64,000 nucleotides of DNA from GCA-002050365 sp038235165. Lineage in GTDB: Bacteria; Acidobacteriota; Blastocatellia; Pyrinomonadales; Pyrinomonadaceae. The stretch lies in contig JBBSUG010000012.1 in assembly GCA_038235165.1 (NCBI GenBank), forward strand, positions 1 to 64,000, in the 5' to 3' direction. The stretch's first letter is position 1. The number at the start of each line of letters is the position of its first letter. Shown here one piece after another: positions 33,653 through 42,556 of the stretch. Made by a program: the position numbers and the translations under genes. The notes under the pieces are model-generated. The model saw nothing but the letters and a program-made list of their open reading frames with translations, did no database searches and was not told the origin of the DNA.

Positions 33653-35434
33653 ATGGAAAATCACGCCGGTAAAAATGCTCACACACGCTTGCAGTCATTT
33701 ATTTTTCGCGGTAAATCAAGTGTTTTGCAGGCAAAACGCGGTTTTGAAAATGTATTTGACGGGCAAATAAAACGACACTCGGCGGCGGAAATGTTGAAAG
33801 CCGCACCGGTGATTGCCGAGTCGAAAACGCCGTTGTGGACGGAAAGCGCGCCGCAGGAACAATTTTTGCTGGCGGGCAAAATTCAAAATCTGCGGCTGGC
33901 GGTCAGGAAAATAAACGGATTGGGGATTCCCGCCGGGGAAATTTTCAGTTTTTGGAAACATCTCGGTCAGGCGAACCGGGCGAAAGGTTACGTCGTCGGG
34001 CGTGAATTGCGCGAAGGCTGTATTATTCCGAACATCGGCGGCGGATTATGCCAATTGTCCAATGCGCTCTACGACGCGGCTTTGCAGGCAGATTTCGAGA
34101 TCATCGAACGTCACGCCCATTCGCAAATCGTCGCCGGTTCGCTGGCGGAACGTGGGCGCGACGCGACGGTTTTTTGGAATTACATTGATCTGCGTTTTCG
34201 GTCGCCGAACGCTTTTCGGGTCGAAGCATTTCTGGGCAAAGATCATTTGACCGTCAGATTTAAGGGCGAAAATCAACGCTCAAAAACACCGCAGATTTCA
34301 CTTTCGTCCGCAACTGCAAACGGGAATTCAAAACATAAAAATCAAAACCCGCAATCGTGCGCGACGTGCGGAGTCGAAAGATGTTTTCGCAGTTTGAAAA
34401 TCGAAACGACTTCCGATTTCGGCGTGACGACTTTTCTGGTTGACGAATTTTCGCCCGAGTTTGACGAATACATTCAGCGCGATAAAAAGGAAAAAGACGT
34501 TTTGTTCGTTCCGCTTGACGGCGCAAAATTTAACAAAGTCAATTATTTGTGGAAGAATAAAGGATTTGCCCGAACAAAACAAAGCATTTTCACAACATTT
34601 TTGCGTTCCTGTCAATCGCGCCGACTCGCCGCACAGGGAGCGGAACGTCAGAGAAATTTGCTGGCGATGTCGGAAAAACTGGCGAAAAGTTACGCGAAGA
34701 AGTTGAGTTATGACGCGACACATCTCGTCGTGCAGCAAAACTTGCTGCCGTTTTTGTGGCGCGAAGGTTATTTGGGCGGACGCACTTTCGACGTTCTGAT
34801 GAACTCTCTGCCGCTCGCCGAACTGCAAAAAAGACTCGATTTTGCCGCGCTGCTTCATCCCGAAAGCGCAACTTTGGGAGATTTTCGCGCTGACGATAAC
34901 TTAATCGAAACCGAATTGGATGCGTTGCAGGCAGCGCGAAAAATTATCACGCCGCACAGCGCAATCGCGGCACTCTTTACAAATCGGGCGGAACTGCTGA
35001 ATTGGCAAATGCCGGCAGCGGGAATTTTTGAAAAAACAAAGAACGATAAATTCACCGTCGTGTTTCCGGCTTCAACCGTTGGCAGAAAAGGCTGTTACGA
35101 ACTGCGCGAAGTTTTGCGCGGGTTAGACGTAAAATTAATTACGCTCGGTGCGGAACTCGAAGGCGCGGAATTCTGGGGCGGGATTGATTGGGAACGCGGC
35201 GATGACAAGTGGCTTGAAAAGGCGGATTTAGTCGTTCTTCCAGCCTATATCGAACACAAACCGCTCCGACTCTTACAGGCTGTCGCCAATAATATTCCGG
35301 TTATCGCCTCGTTCGCCTGTGGACTGGAAAATATTGCAGATGTCGTTGGTGTTGATGCCGGGAATGTTGAAAGTCTCAGGCGATTGGTGAATAGTTTTGC
35401 CGACCAAAGAAAAACTGAATTAGCTATCGTCTGA
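33653..35434 (+). CDS. VanW-like domain fused to a glycosyltransferase-like domain
   Basis: 593 residues. Residues about 1-215 form a VanW-family domain: KIQNLRLAVRKINGLGIPAG, EIFSFWKHLGQANRAKGY, GGGLCQLSNALYDAALQADF and ERHAHS. A Cys-containing linker (SCATCGVERCF) follows. Residues about 275-585 have GT-B (GT4-like) character: a nucleotide-binding-like half with FTVVFPASTVGRKGCYELRE, LKTLG-like strands, ADLVVLPAYIEHKPLRLLQA and IPVIASFACGLENI. VanW occurs in vancomycin-resistance clusters but its reaction is not established. The fusion suggests a role in envelope or glycan assembly (inference). It is followed by a bidirectional terminator. Confidence 0.75.
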   Translation: MENHAGKNAHTRLQSFIFRGKSSVLQAKRGFENVFDGQIKRHSAAEMLKAAPVIAESKTPLWTESAPQEQFLLAGKIQNLRLAVRKINGLGIPAGEIFSFWKHLGQANRAKGYVVGRELREGCIIPNIGGGLCQLSNALYDAALQADFEIIERHAHSQIVAGSLAERGRDATVFWNYIDLRFRSPNAFRVEAFLGKDHLTVRFKGENQRSKTPQISLSSATANGNSKHKNQNPQSCATCGVERCFRSLKIETTSDFGVTTFLVDEFSPEFDEYIQRDKKEKDVLFVPLDGAKFNKVNYLWKNKGFARTKQSIFTTFLRSCQSRRLAAQGAERQRNLLAMSEKLAKSYAKKLSYDATHLVVQQNLLPFLWREGYLGGRTFDVLMNSLPLAELQKRLDFAALLHPESATLGDFRADDNLIETELDALQAARKIITPHSAIAALFTNRAELLNWQMPAAGIFEKTKNDKFTVVFPASTVGRKGCYELREVLRGLDVKLITLGAELEGAEFWGGIDWERGDDKWLEKADLVVLPAYIEHKPLRLLQAVANNIPVIASFACGLENIADVVGVDAGNVESLRRLVNSFADQRKTELAIV

Positions 35435-35438
35435 AAAT

Positions 35439-35478
35439 TAAAAATGCCTTCGACTTTTTCAAGTCGAAGGCATTTTTG
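35439..35478. terminator. bidirectional intrinsic terminator
   Basis: AAAAATGCCTTCGACTT and AAGTCGAAGGCATTTTT form a 17-bp perfect stem between convergent genes. Confidence 0.9.
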
Positions 35479-35494
35479 TTGTTATCTGAAAATC

Positions 35495-35893
35495 TTACCA
35501 ACGCGAACCGCCGCCGCCGCCGCCGTATCCACCGCCGCCGCCACCGCCGCCGCGATTTCCACCGCCGCCGCTACCGCCGCGACCACCGCCGCCGCCGCCA
35601 TAACCGCCGCGACCACCGCCGCCGCCGCCGCCGCCGCTGCGATTTTCACGCGGTTTGGCTTCGTTGACTTTTAATTCACGACCATCAACTTCCTTGCCGT
35701 TGAACTGGTCAATCGCCTGCTCCGCTTCTTCTTTGGAAGCCATCTCGATAAAGCCGAATCCGCGTGAACGACCAGTGTCGCGGTCTTCGATGACCGAAGC
35801 CGATTCAACCGTACCGACCTGACCGAACAATTCTTCCAAATCCTGGCTGGAAGTATCAAAGGAAAGATTTCCTACATAAAGTTTTGTTGACAT
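35495..35893 (-). CDS. glycine-rich RRM RNA-binding protein
   Basis: 132 residues. One RNA recognition motif (1-80) with RNP2 LYVGNL near 5-10 and RNP1 RGFGFIEM near 44-51, followed by a 45-residue tail made almost entirely of Gly with interspersed Arg, Tyr and a terminal SRW. This is the layout of cyanobacterial Rbp and plant GRP proteins, which are cold-inducible RNA chaperones. AGGGAAAAGG precedes the start. The Gly tract is encoded by a long GGN run; the open frames opposite to it are artefacts. Confidence 0.9.
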   Translation of the reverse strand: MSTKLYVGNLSFDTSSQDLEELFGQVGTVESASVIEDRDTGRSRGFGFIEMASKEEAEQAIDQFNGKEVDGRELKVNEAKPRENRSGGGGGGGGRGGYGGGGGGRGGSGGGGNRGGGGGGGGYGGGGGGSRW

Positions 35894-36399
35894 AAAAATA
35901 TACCTTTTCCCTCTAGGGGAATTTCAAAAGAAGCGTCGAATCGAAGGGCTTCGGAGAAACGGTCTGTAACGCGAAGGGTCGGTTTCGGATACTCAAAATT
36001 TTGAGTTACTTCTGCAAACTATAAACAACCTAATCTCGAACTATCCAAAACGCCTTTTGAAAATCGGGCGCATCACCGTTGACACGCGAGAGAAGGATTA
36101 ACAATTTACTATTAATGCACGATTCAGCCATTTGTGGCAAGCGAAGATCAGGGCAAAATTAAAAAGGCAAAAAGCAAAATCAAAGAAAGAATGTGTTAAA
36201 TGATAATACGCTGTTGAATTAACTTGTTTATTTGCTTTATTAAACTCGTAAATGGCGACGTTTCTGCCAGATTGTTCGCCTTTATTTATATTGATTTTTT
36301 CAATATATTGGATTTACCGAAAAGGAAATAAGAAAATTCATTTTGAAAATTAACGGTTGAGCGTAGATAATTAACCATCCTAAACATTAACAGAAACAA
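35894..36399. other. 506-bp intergenic region, long leader of the RRM gene
   Basis: The 140 bases next to the RRM gene are GC-richer than the rest and contain imperfect repeats (CGAAGGGCTTCGG, CGAAGGGTCGG) that could fold into a 5' leader, as expected for cold-regulated RRM genes. The remaining AT-rich part must hold the promoter of the rightward 36400 gene. No small gene was found. Confidence 0.4.
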
Positions 36400-37506
36400 A
36401 TGATTTCACTGCCCAATCCCAACCAGAAATTTGTCAATCGTATCCTGACCGCCGTCGCCATTTTTATCGCGGCGATACTGTTAATACTTTTATTTTACTA
36501 CGCGATTGATGTTATTCTACTGCTCTTCGCCGCCGTTCTTCTGGCAATTTTTCTGCGCGGTCTGGGCGAATGGTCGAGCCGCTACACCAAACTTTCACGG
36601 GGCTGGTCGGTTCTGCTCGTGTCAACCACGCTGCTGATAATTTTGGGCGGCGCGGTTGCGCTGCTCGCGCCGAGCGTCGCTGAACAAATTAAACACCTGC
36701 GCGACGAGCTGCCGAAATCCGCACAGAACGTCAGCGAGTATATTTCGCATTTCAGTTGGGGCAAAGCGGTTATTGACCAGCTTCCGGGTGTTGACGAGAT
36801 CACGAACAACATCAATACGACGAGCGTTCTTTCAAGCGTCGGCGGCTTTTTTTCCAGCACGGCGGGTGCCGTCGCCAATTTTTTCATCGTTGTTCTGCTG
36901 GCAGTTTATCTGGCGAGCGAGCCGGAGACTTATATTCACGGATTCGTCAAACTTTTTCCGGTCAAACGACGGGCGCGGGTGCGCGAGATTTTGGGCGAAA
37001 TTGGCGATACTCTGAGTTGGTGGCTGATTGGAAAGTTCGGTTCAATGCTTGTGATCGGCATAATGACGTGGATCGGACTTTATTTTCTCGGTGTTCCGCT
37101 GTCGCTGACACTGGGTTTGATCGCCGGACTCTTATCATTCATTCCGAATTTTGGACCGATTTTGTCAGCGATCCCGGCGATACTTTTAGCATTTATCGAA
37201 AGTCCGATGAAGGCGGTGTACGTTTTGATTTTGTTTATCGTCGTGCAACTCATCGAATCAAATCTGATCACGCCGCTGATCGAACGTGAAACGGTCGAAC
37301 TGCCGCCCGCGCTGACGATTATCGCGCAATTGGCACTCGGAGCTTTAATCGGCGGATTGGGTTTGGTTCTCGCAACGCCGCTGCTCGCCGTGATAATGGT
37401 TTTGGTGCAAATGGTTTATATTCAGGATGTTCTGGGTGATAGCGATACGGAAGTTAATGAAGAAAACGAAGATATAAGAGAAGAAACGGACGAAAAAAAT
37501 CATTAG
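36400..37506 (+). CDS. AI-2E family transporter (PerM/YdiK-like)
   Basis: 368 residues with about eight membrane helices. Features of the family: an N-terminal helix pair (LTAVAIFIAAILLILLFYYA), a soluble segment between helices 3 and 4 (KHLRDELPKSAQNVSEYISH), the central LGVPLSLTLGLIAGLLSFIP with NFGPILSAIPAILLAF, and LIESNLITPLIERETVELPP. Members export varied small molecules or ions; the AI-2 role is known only for TqsA. A highly acidic C-terminal tail follows. The gene is 12 bases upstream of purB and probably cotranscribed. Confidence 0.9.
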   Translation: MISLPNPNQKFVNRILTAVAIFIAAILLILLFYYAIDVILLLFAAVLLAIFLRGLGEWSSRYTKLSRGWSVLLVSTTLLIILGGAVALLAPSVAEQIKHLRDELPKSAQNVSEYISHFSWGKAVIDQLPGVDEITNNINTTSVLSSVGGFFSSTAGAVANFFIVVLLAVYLASEPETYIHGFVKLFPVKRRARVREILGEIGDTLSWWLIGKFGSMLVIGIMTWIGLYFLGVPLSLTLGLIAGLLSFIPNFGPILSAIPAILLAFIESPMKAVYVLILFIVVQLIESNLITPLIERETVELPPALTIIAQLALGALIGGLGLVLATPLLAVIMVLVQMVYIQDVLGDSDTEVNEENEDIREETDEKNH

Positions 37507-37518
37507 TAAGGATTCAGA

Positions 37519-38811
37519 ATGATAGAACGTTACACACTGCCCGAAATGGGCGCGATTTGGTCGCTGCATAATAAATTTCAAAAATGGCTCGATGTCGAAA
37601 TCGCCGTTTGTGAAGTTCACGCTGAAGATGGAATTATTCCGAATGATGCGCTTGAACAAATAAAATCGAAAGCCGCTTTTACAGTCGAACGCATCAACGA
37701 AATCGAAAAAACGACCGACCACGATGTGATCGCATTTACGACGAATTTAGCGGAAAACATTGGTGATGCGGCGCGGTTCGTCCATTACGGTTTAACGTCG
37801 TCGGATGTCGTTGACACGGCGAATGCTCTTTTGTTGAAAGAGACGTGCGAAGTTTTGCTGCCGAAAGTTGACGCGCTTTTGGAAGTGCTGAAACGCCGCG
37901 CACACGAATTTAAAGACACGCCGCAGATCGGCAGAACGCACGGCATACACGCTGAACCGACGAGTTTCGGAATGACGTTCGCGCTCTGGTATTCGGAGAT
38001 GCAGCGCAATAAAGTGCGGCTTGAAAAGGTTAGAGAGATAATCTCCGTCGGCAAAATTTCCGGTGCGGTCGGTGCATTCGCGCATCTCGATCCTGATGTC
38101 GAAGAAAGAGTCTGCGAAAAACTCGGCTTGAAAGCGGCTGATATTTCGACGCAGGTTATTCAGCGCGACAGATATGCCGAATATCTCTGCACATTGGCGA
38201 TCATCGCGTCGTCGCTAGAGAAGTTTGCGCTGCAAGTTCGTCATTGGCAACGCACGGAAGTTCGGGAAGCGCAGGAAAAATTTAAAACCGGACAAAAAGG
38301 CTCGTCAGCGATGCCGCACAAACGCAACCCGATTTTGTCGGAGCGCATTTGCGGAATGGCGCGGACGATTCGCGCCAATTCAATCGTCGGACTCGAAAAC
38401 GTCGCACTCTGGCACGAACGCGATATTTCGCATTCGTCCGCCGAACGCATCGTTCTGCCCGATTCGTCCTCGGCACTCGATTATATTTTGGCGAAAACGA
38501 CTTCGCTGCTCGATACGCTGGTCGTGTACCCGGAAAATATGCTCAAAAACTTAAATTTGACGCGCGGTTTGGTTTTCAGCGGACAATTACTTCTTGCCTT
38601 AACGCAAAAAGGAGTTTCGCGTGAAGATGCTTACGTTTACGCGCAGCGCAGTGCAATGAAAGTTTGGGATGAAGGCGGCGAGTTCAAGGATTTGGTGATG
38701 GACGACGCAGACATTCGCGCAAAATTATCGGCGGAAGAAATCGAGAAAGTTTTTTCTTACGCACATTATCTGCGTAACGTGGACAAAGTTTTCAAACGGG
38801 TTTTTGAGTAA
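37519..38811 (+). CDS. purB: adenylosuccinate lyase
   Basis: 430 residues. The fumarase/aspartase superfamily signature GSSAMPHKRNP is at about 261-271. TTDHDVIAFTTNLAE, YGLTSSDVVDTANALL and GRTHGIHAEPTSFGM supply the catalytic His residues. PurB works twice in purine synthesis: it releases fumarate from SAICAR and from adenylosuccinate. Other purine genes (purS, purQ) follow 0.6 kb later, separated by one leftward gene. Confidence 0.96.
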   Translation: MIERYTLPEMGAIWSLHNKFQKWLDVEIAVCEVHAEDGIIPNDALEQIKSKAAFTVERINEIEKTTDHDVIAFTTNLAENIGDAARFVHYGLTSSDVVDTANALLLKETCEVLLPKVDALLEVLKRRAHEFKDTPQIGRTHGIHAEPTSFGMTFALWYSEMQRNKVRLEKVREIISVGKISGAVGAFAHLDPDVEERVCEKLGLKAADISTQVIQRDRYAEYLCTLAIIASSLEKFALQVRHWQRTEVREAQEKFKTGQKGSSAMPHKRNPILSERICGMARTIRANSIVGLENVALWHERDISHSSAERIVLPDSSSALDYILAKTTSLLDTLVVYPENMLKNLNLTRGLVFSGQLLLALTQKGVSREDAYVYAQRSAMKVWDEGGEFKDLVMDDADIRAKLSAEEIEKVFSYAHYLRNVDKVFKRVFE

Positions 38812-38866
38812 AACTTAAATTTGATTTTTTCCTGTCGAAATTTTACTGCCGCTTCGCCGGTTAAAG

Positions 38867-38898
38867 AAAAAAGCGAGAGTTTCGACTCTCGCTTTCTA
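38867..38898. terminator. bidirectional intrinsic terminator
   Basis: AAAGCGAGAGT and ACTCTCGCTTT around a short loop, between purB and the convergent DUF4870 gene. Confidence 0.85.
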
Positions 38899-38917
38899 TT
38901 GCAAATTGGAAGATTAA

Positions 38918-39286
38918 TTATGCCCACTTATCAGCCATATCGCCGATGACCGGAAGTTTGAATTTATCGCCTTGAAATGCTTTGTATGCCAGAAAGATTA
39001 CTCCTGCTAAGACCAGCAGTCCGAATAAAGCGATTAGCGATGTCATTAAAAAGCCTAATGTTGACGAAATAACGAAAAATACGCTTGCGACAATTCCCAA
39101 ACCAATGTAAATAACAAAAACAACTGCCCAGAAAAGAAGCGATTGAATGGCGTGAAACTTCACCCATTTATTGTCTTTTTCGATAAACAGCAAGATCAGC
39201 GCGACGATTCCGATTGGATAACCAATTAAAGCCGTTACGTTTGCGTCGAGTCCCAACGCGGATTTTCCGCCCGGTGCATTTTGCAT
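38918..39286 (-). CDS. DUF4870/Tic20-like small membrane protein
   Basis: 122 residues with three to four membrane helices. The pattern NVTALIGYPIGIVALILLFI, EKDNKWVKFHAIQSLLFWAV is the DUF4870 (Tic20-like) signature, where a charged loop with FHAxQ joins helices 1 and 2. AGGAGA precedes the start. Function is not established in bacteria. It lies inside the purine gene group in the opposite direction. Confidence 0.8.
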   Translation of the reverse strand: MQNAPGGKSALGLDANVTALIGYPIGIVALILLFIEKDNKWVKFHAIQSLLFWAVVFVIYIGLGIVASVFFVISSTLGFLMTSLIALFGLLVLAGVIFLAYKAFQGDKFKLPVIGDMADKWA

Positions 39287-39430
39287 AATTATTAATATTC
39301 TCCTTTTTTTTGTTGAAAATGAATTGAATCAAAGTGGAAGTTGAAATTAATTTAACGTGAATCTATCACAAAGACGTTGCGAAAAACAAGAAATTGCGTA
39401 AGAATTTATCTTTTGTTTTGGAGAAATTTA

Positions 39431-39676
39431 ATGAAAGCAAAAGTCTATGTGACATTAAAACCGAGTGTGCTTGATCCACAGGGCAAGGCAATTCATCATT
39501 CGGTTGAACTTATGGGATTTGAAAACGTCGCGGATATTCGGCAGGGCAAATATTTTGAAATTGCTTTGAACGCCGATTTGTCCGAGACGGAAGCCAAAGC
39601 CGCCGTCGAAAAAATTGCCAAAGATGTTCTGGCAAATCCGGTGATCGAAGATTATCGCGTTGAGATTAGTTCTTAG
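39431..39676 (+). CDS. purS: phosphoribosylformylglycinamidine synthase subunit PurS
   Basis: 81 residues from the ATG at 39431, with GGAGAAA 6 bases before. KAKVYVTLKPSVLDPQGKAI, then ELMGFENVADIRQGKYFEI, is the PurS pattern. PurS bridges PurL and PurQ in the fourth step of purine synthesis. purQ follows after about 100 bases; purL is not in this window. Confidence 0.95.
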   Translation: MKAKVYVTLKPSVLDPQGKAIHHSVELMGFENVADIRQGKYFEIALNADLSETEAKAAVEKIAKDVLANPVIEDYRVEISS

Positions 39677-39679
39677 TCT

Positions 39680-39757
39680 TTTGTCCTTTGTTATAAGTGT
39701 TGAACTTGAATGTTTTGACCGAAGGATTTTGGCAAAGGACAAGTAATGAAGGACGAA
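39680..39757. repeat. short-word inverted repeat between purS and purQ
   Basis: CTTTTGTCCTTTG near 39680 is matched by CAAAGGAC and AAGGACGAAAG near 39734-39757. Built from the word AAGGAC; same class as the other intergenic repeats. Confidence 0.55.
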
Positions 39758-39772
39758 AGTAAAGGTGAAACA

Positions 39773-40486
39773 ATGAAATTTGGAGTAATAGTTTTTCCCG
39801 GATCAAACTGCGACCACGACGCTTATCACGTTATTTCCAAGCACGTCGGGCAGCCGGTTGATTTCGTCTGGCATAAGGAAACCGATTTGAGCAGTTATGA
39901 TGCCGTCATTGTTCCGGGCGGATTTTCCTACGGCGATTATCTGCGTGCCGGTGCGCTGGCTCATTTTTCGCCGGTGATGAGCGCGGTCAAGAAATTTGCC
40001 GAAGAAGGAAAGTTTGTGTTCGGCATCTGCAACGGGTTTCAAATTCTGTGCGAATCGGGCTTGCTTCCCGGCGCGTTGATGCGAAACCGTGATCTGCATT
40101 TTATATGCCGCCACATCAATATCAAGGTTGAGAATGACAAAATGCCTTACACCAGCGAATTGACGAACGGAGCAATTCTCTCGATTCCGATTGCCCACGC
40201 CGAAGGAAACTACGTTTGCGACGACGAAACGCTGGCGGAACTCGAAGAAAATAATCAAATTATTTTTCGTTACTGCGATGAAAACGGCGAAACTGCAAAC
40301 GAAGCAAATCCGAACGGCTCGCTTCTCAATATCGCCGGCATCAGCAACAAAAGAGGAAATATTTTGGGAATGATGCCGCATCCGGAACGCGCTTGTGAAG
40401 AAATGCTCGGCTCAAACGACGGGCGCGATATTTTTCGGTCGCTGACGAAGGCGATTGAAGAAAAGATGTCAGATGTTAAATATTAG
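39773..40486 (+). CDS. purQ: phosphoribosylformylglycinamidine synthase subunit PurQ
   Basis: 237 residues from the ATG at 39773. An earlier start at 39746 would read through repeat sequence, and AAAGGTGA fits the later one. Class I glutamine amidotransferase features: IVFPGSNCDHDAY, VPGGFSYGDYLRAG, the nucleophile Cys in FGICNGFQILCESGLLPG near 86, and the His/Glu pair in MMPHPERACEEM near 203. It supplies ammonia to PurL. The last codons (SDVKY and stop) are formed by the left arm of an intergenic inverted repeat. Confidence 0.95.
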   Translation: MKFGVIVFPGSNCDHDAYHVISKHVGQPVDFVWHKETDLSSYDAVIVPGGFSYGDYLRAGALAHFSPVMSAVKKFAEEGKFVFGICNGFQILCESGLLPGALMRNRDLHFICRHINIKVENDKMPYTSELTNGAILSIPIAHAEGNYVCDDETLAELEENNQIIFRYCDENGETANEANPNGSLLNIAGISNKRGNILGMMPHPERACEEMLGSNDGRDIFRSLTKAIEEKMSDVKY

Positions 40487-40563
40487 ATGTTAGTTATAAA
40501 ATTGATACTCGACCTTTCTCGGCATCGTATTTTTCTTCACTAACATCGGACATCTAACATCTG
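40470..40563. repeat. GATGTTAG-type inverted repeat over the purQ stop codon
   Basis: The left arm, about 40470-40494 (CAGATGTTA, AGATGTTAGT), pairs with the right arm, about 40538-40562 (ACTAACATC, ATCTAACATCTG). About 20 of 25 positions are complementary. The TAG stop of purQ is inside the left arm. Confidence 0.75.
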
Positions 40564-40575
40564 AAAACTCTCTTC

Positions 40576-41370
40576 CTACTGCCAGCTAATTTCCAATTGA
40601 TATTCTTTTGCACCGCCGTCTTTGTCGCTGATCTCGATGATCGCCGTATAATCGTTGTTTCTGTCAGGCTCTTGAATCACTCGAACATCACCGCGACCAC
40701 TTCTTTTGTTGACATTGATGTTCACGTTGCGGCGCGGCAGTGATGAGGTAAAGCTGTAATTTCCATCCGGGTAAGCTCTGCCGGAAATTGTCGAAACGTC
40801 CAGTCTGCCGCCCTTAATAACCAACTGAACACGGTCGTCAACCGTGCCGCGCCATAACACACTTCCGACTCTCGAACCGCCGCCGTTGTTGCCGCCAAAA
40901 CCGCCACCGCCGTTGTTGCCGCCGTTGTTGCCGCCGTTTCCGCCGCCATTATTTCCGCCGCTGCCGATTTCACGATTGATGTCGTTGATGGTGTTTTGCG
41001 CGTCGCTCCACAAACGATTGTTTTGACCGTAATTCGGTGCGCGTCGCGCTAATTCGGTCAAAATTCCGGCAGCATCGCGTAAGTCAGAAGCCCGGTTATT
41101 GCTGTTGCTGCGCGACATTTGCTGGAAAAGTCCAACGCTCACATCCAACTGCTGTGCTAGAAATGCCGCTTGGATGTCGCGGCGGTCTTTTGTATCATTT
41201 CTAAGCAAATCTTCGGATGTGCGGTCGGCTAAATCAACCGTTTGGCGTTTTAATTGGTTTGCCAGATTGTCGAGCCGCGACGATGAATAACGGTCGCTTT
41301 CGATTTGCGCCGAAACGGAAAAGCTGAAAAGCAGAATGGAAAAAAGTGTGAACAGAATTGTTTTTTTCAT
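40576..41370 (-). CDS. secreted helical-plus-beta protein, Gly/Asn-rich linker
   Basis: 264 residues with a clear signal peptide (TILFTLFSILLFSFSVSAQ). The N-terminal helical domain (about 25-135; RLDNLANQLKRQTVDLADRT, then LWSDAQNTINDINREIG) resembles in layout the repeated domain of the 22249 protein. A linker of Gly and Asn repeats (about 136-165) follows, then a C-terminal beta domain (SVLWRGTVDDRVQLVIKGGR, YSFTSSLPRRNVNINVNKRS). No named family. Function unknown; envelope location inferred. Confidence 0.6.
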   Translation of the reverse strand: MKKTILFTLFSILLFSFSVSAQIESDRYSSSRLDNLANQLKRQTVDLADRTSEDLLRNDTKDRRDIQAAFLAQQLDVSVGLFQQMSRSNSNNRASDLRDAAGILTELARRAPNYGQNNRLWSDAQNTINDINREIGSGGNNGGGNGGNNGGNNGGGGFGGNNGGGSRVGSVLWRGTVDDRVQLVIKGGRLDVSTISGRAYPDGNYSFTSSLPRRNVNINVNKRSGRGDVRVIQEPDRNNDYTAIIEISDKDGGAKEYQLEISWQ

Positions 41371-41460
41371 ATTTTTGTCTCCAAGTTGAAATTTAGGGGA
41401 GAGACAAACGCTTGCTTTGAAGTAAAAGCAATAAAACAGGTTTGCCGCAAATTTATAAAA

Positions 41461-42468
41461 TTATTGTTCGCGGATAGTTAAACCCGCTTCGCACACATTC
41501 CAGCGCAGAACTTCGGCATTGGGTGCTTCGGCTAGTGCTTTTTCGACATCCGGTTTGCGTCCTTCTTCGCAAAAGAAAGCGATACAGCCGCCGCCGCCCG
41601 CGCCACATACTTTGGCGGCAATCGCGCCGTTCGCTTCGGCTTTGGCAATCAACAAATCCATTTGCGGAGTCGTGATGTTCGGCGACAAACTCTTGCGGCG
41701 CGGATGAGCGGCTTTTAAGATTTCGCCGACATTATTCCAATCGTTCGCCAGCAACGCTTCGCGCAGTTCGAGCGAGGTGTCGCGGATGGCTTCAAAAATC
41801 TCGAAAGTGTTCGCGTCGCCGTCAATATGCCGTTTGGTAATTTCCCAGTTGTTTGTACCGGAATTGCGCGGTTCGCCCGTGTAGCAGACGACCGTGCGGT
41901 CGGTCAGCGTTTGCACGTCAATGTCCAACTCTTCGCGTTCGATGCCTTCGGAGCGAAAATGAATACACGCCGCGCCGCCGTATTGCGCCGAGTAATAATC
42001 CTGAAAACCGGCGGGAACTTTGATGACCTGCGTCTCGATGTTTGCCGCAATCGGAATAAATCTGTCGGGCGTGTAGCGATGCCCGACCAAGACATTTAAT
42101 GCGCCAATACAGGCGATGTTGAGCGTTGAAGAACCGGCGAGTCCCGCACCTGCCGGGGCTTCCGATTCGGTGGTCATTGTAAATCCGATGTCGGGTTTGA
42201 AAAAATAGATGAGTTTCGAGAGCAGTTCCAAACGCGGTTCGTTTTTCAATTGACCGATGTTTCCGAGCGTCGTTTCAAATTTTTCGGCGCGATCAATTGA
42301 TTCGATGACGATTTTGTCGTCGTCGCGCGTTTCGATACGGCAGTGCGCCATTAAATCCACGGCGAAATTCACGGTTGCTGCGCCCTCATGGAAAAGAAAA
42401 AGCGGCGGAATGTCAATAGTTCCCCCAGCCAGATCAACTCTGGTCGGCGCGGACGATTCGATTATCAT
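41461..42468 (-). CDS. GHMP-family sugar kinase
   Basis: 335 residues. GHMP motifs: SAPTRVDLAGGTIDIPPLFL at the N-terminus, the ATP loop EAPAGAGLAGSSTLNIA near 105-120, and motif 3 KVCGAGGGGCIAFF near 289-302. The family includes heptose-7-phosphate kinase HddA, fucokinase and galactokinase. The first motif (PTRVDLAGGTxD) points to the HddA-like branch, but no heptose genes are nearby, so the substrate is open. Confidence 0.85.
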   Translation of the reverse strand: MIIESSAPTRVDLAGGTIDIPPLFLFHEGAATVNFAVDLMAHCRIETRDDDKIVIESIDRAEKFETTLGNIGQLKNEPRLELLSKLIYFFKPDIGFTMTTESEAPAGAGLAGSSTLNIACIGALNVLVGHRYTPDRFIPIAANIETQVIKVPAGFQDYYSAQYGGAACIHFRSEGIEREELDIDVQTLTDRTVVCYTGEPRNSGTNNWEITKRHIDGDANTFEIFEAIRDTSLELREALLANDWNNVGEILKAAHPRRKSLSPNITTPQMDLLIAKAEANGAIAAKVCGAGGGGCIAFFCEEGRKPDVEKALAEAPNAEVLRWNVCEAGLTIREQ

Positions 42469-42487
42469 ATTTTAACTTGCTTGATTT

Positions 42488-42556
42488 TTAACGATTAACT
42501 GTTAATTGCCGCTAATATTACCATTAACAACGGGCAATTAACAATTTGCGATTGTT
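42488..42556. repeat. TTAATTGCC-type inverted repeat
   Basis: TGTTAATTGCC at 42500-42510 is an exact inverted match to GGCAATTAACA at 42533-42543, with further TTAAC words around. It lies between the GHMP kinase and DedA genes. Confidence 0.7.

Noticed and set aside
35444..35674. Ala- and Arg-rich rightward frames
   Set aside because: They are the complement of the Gly-encoding tract of the RRM protein.
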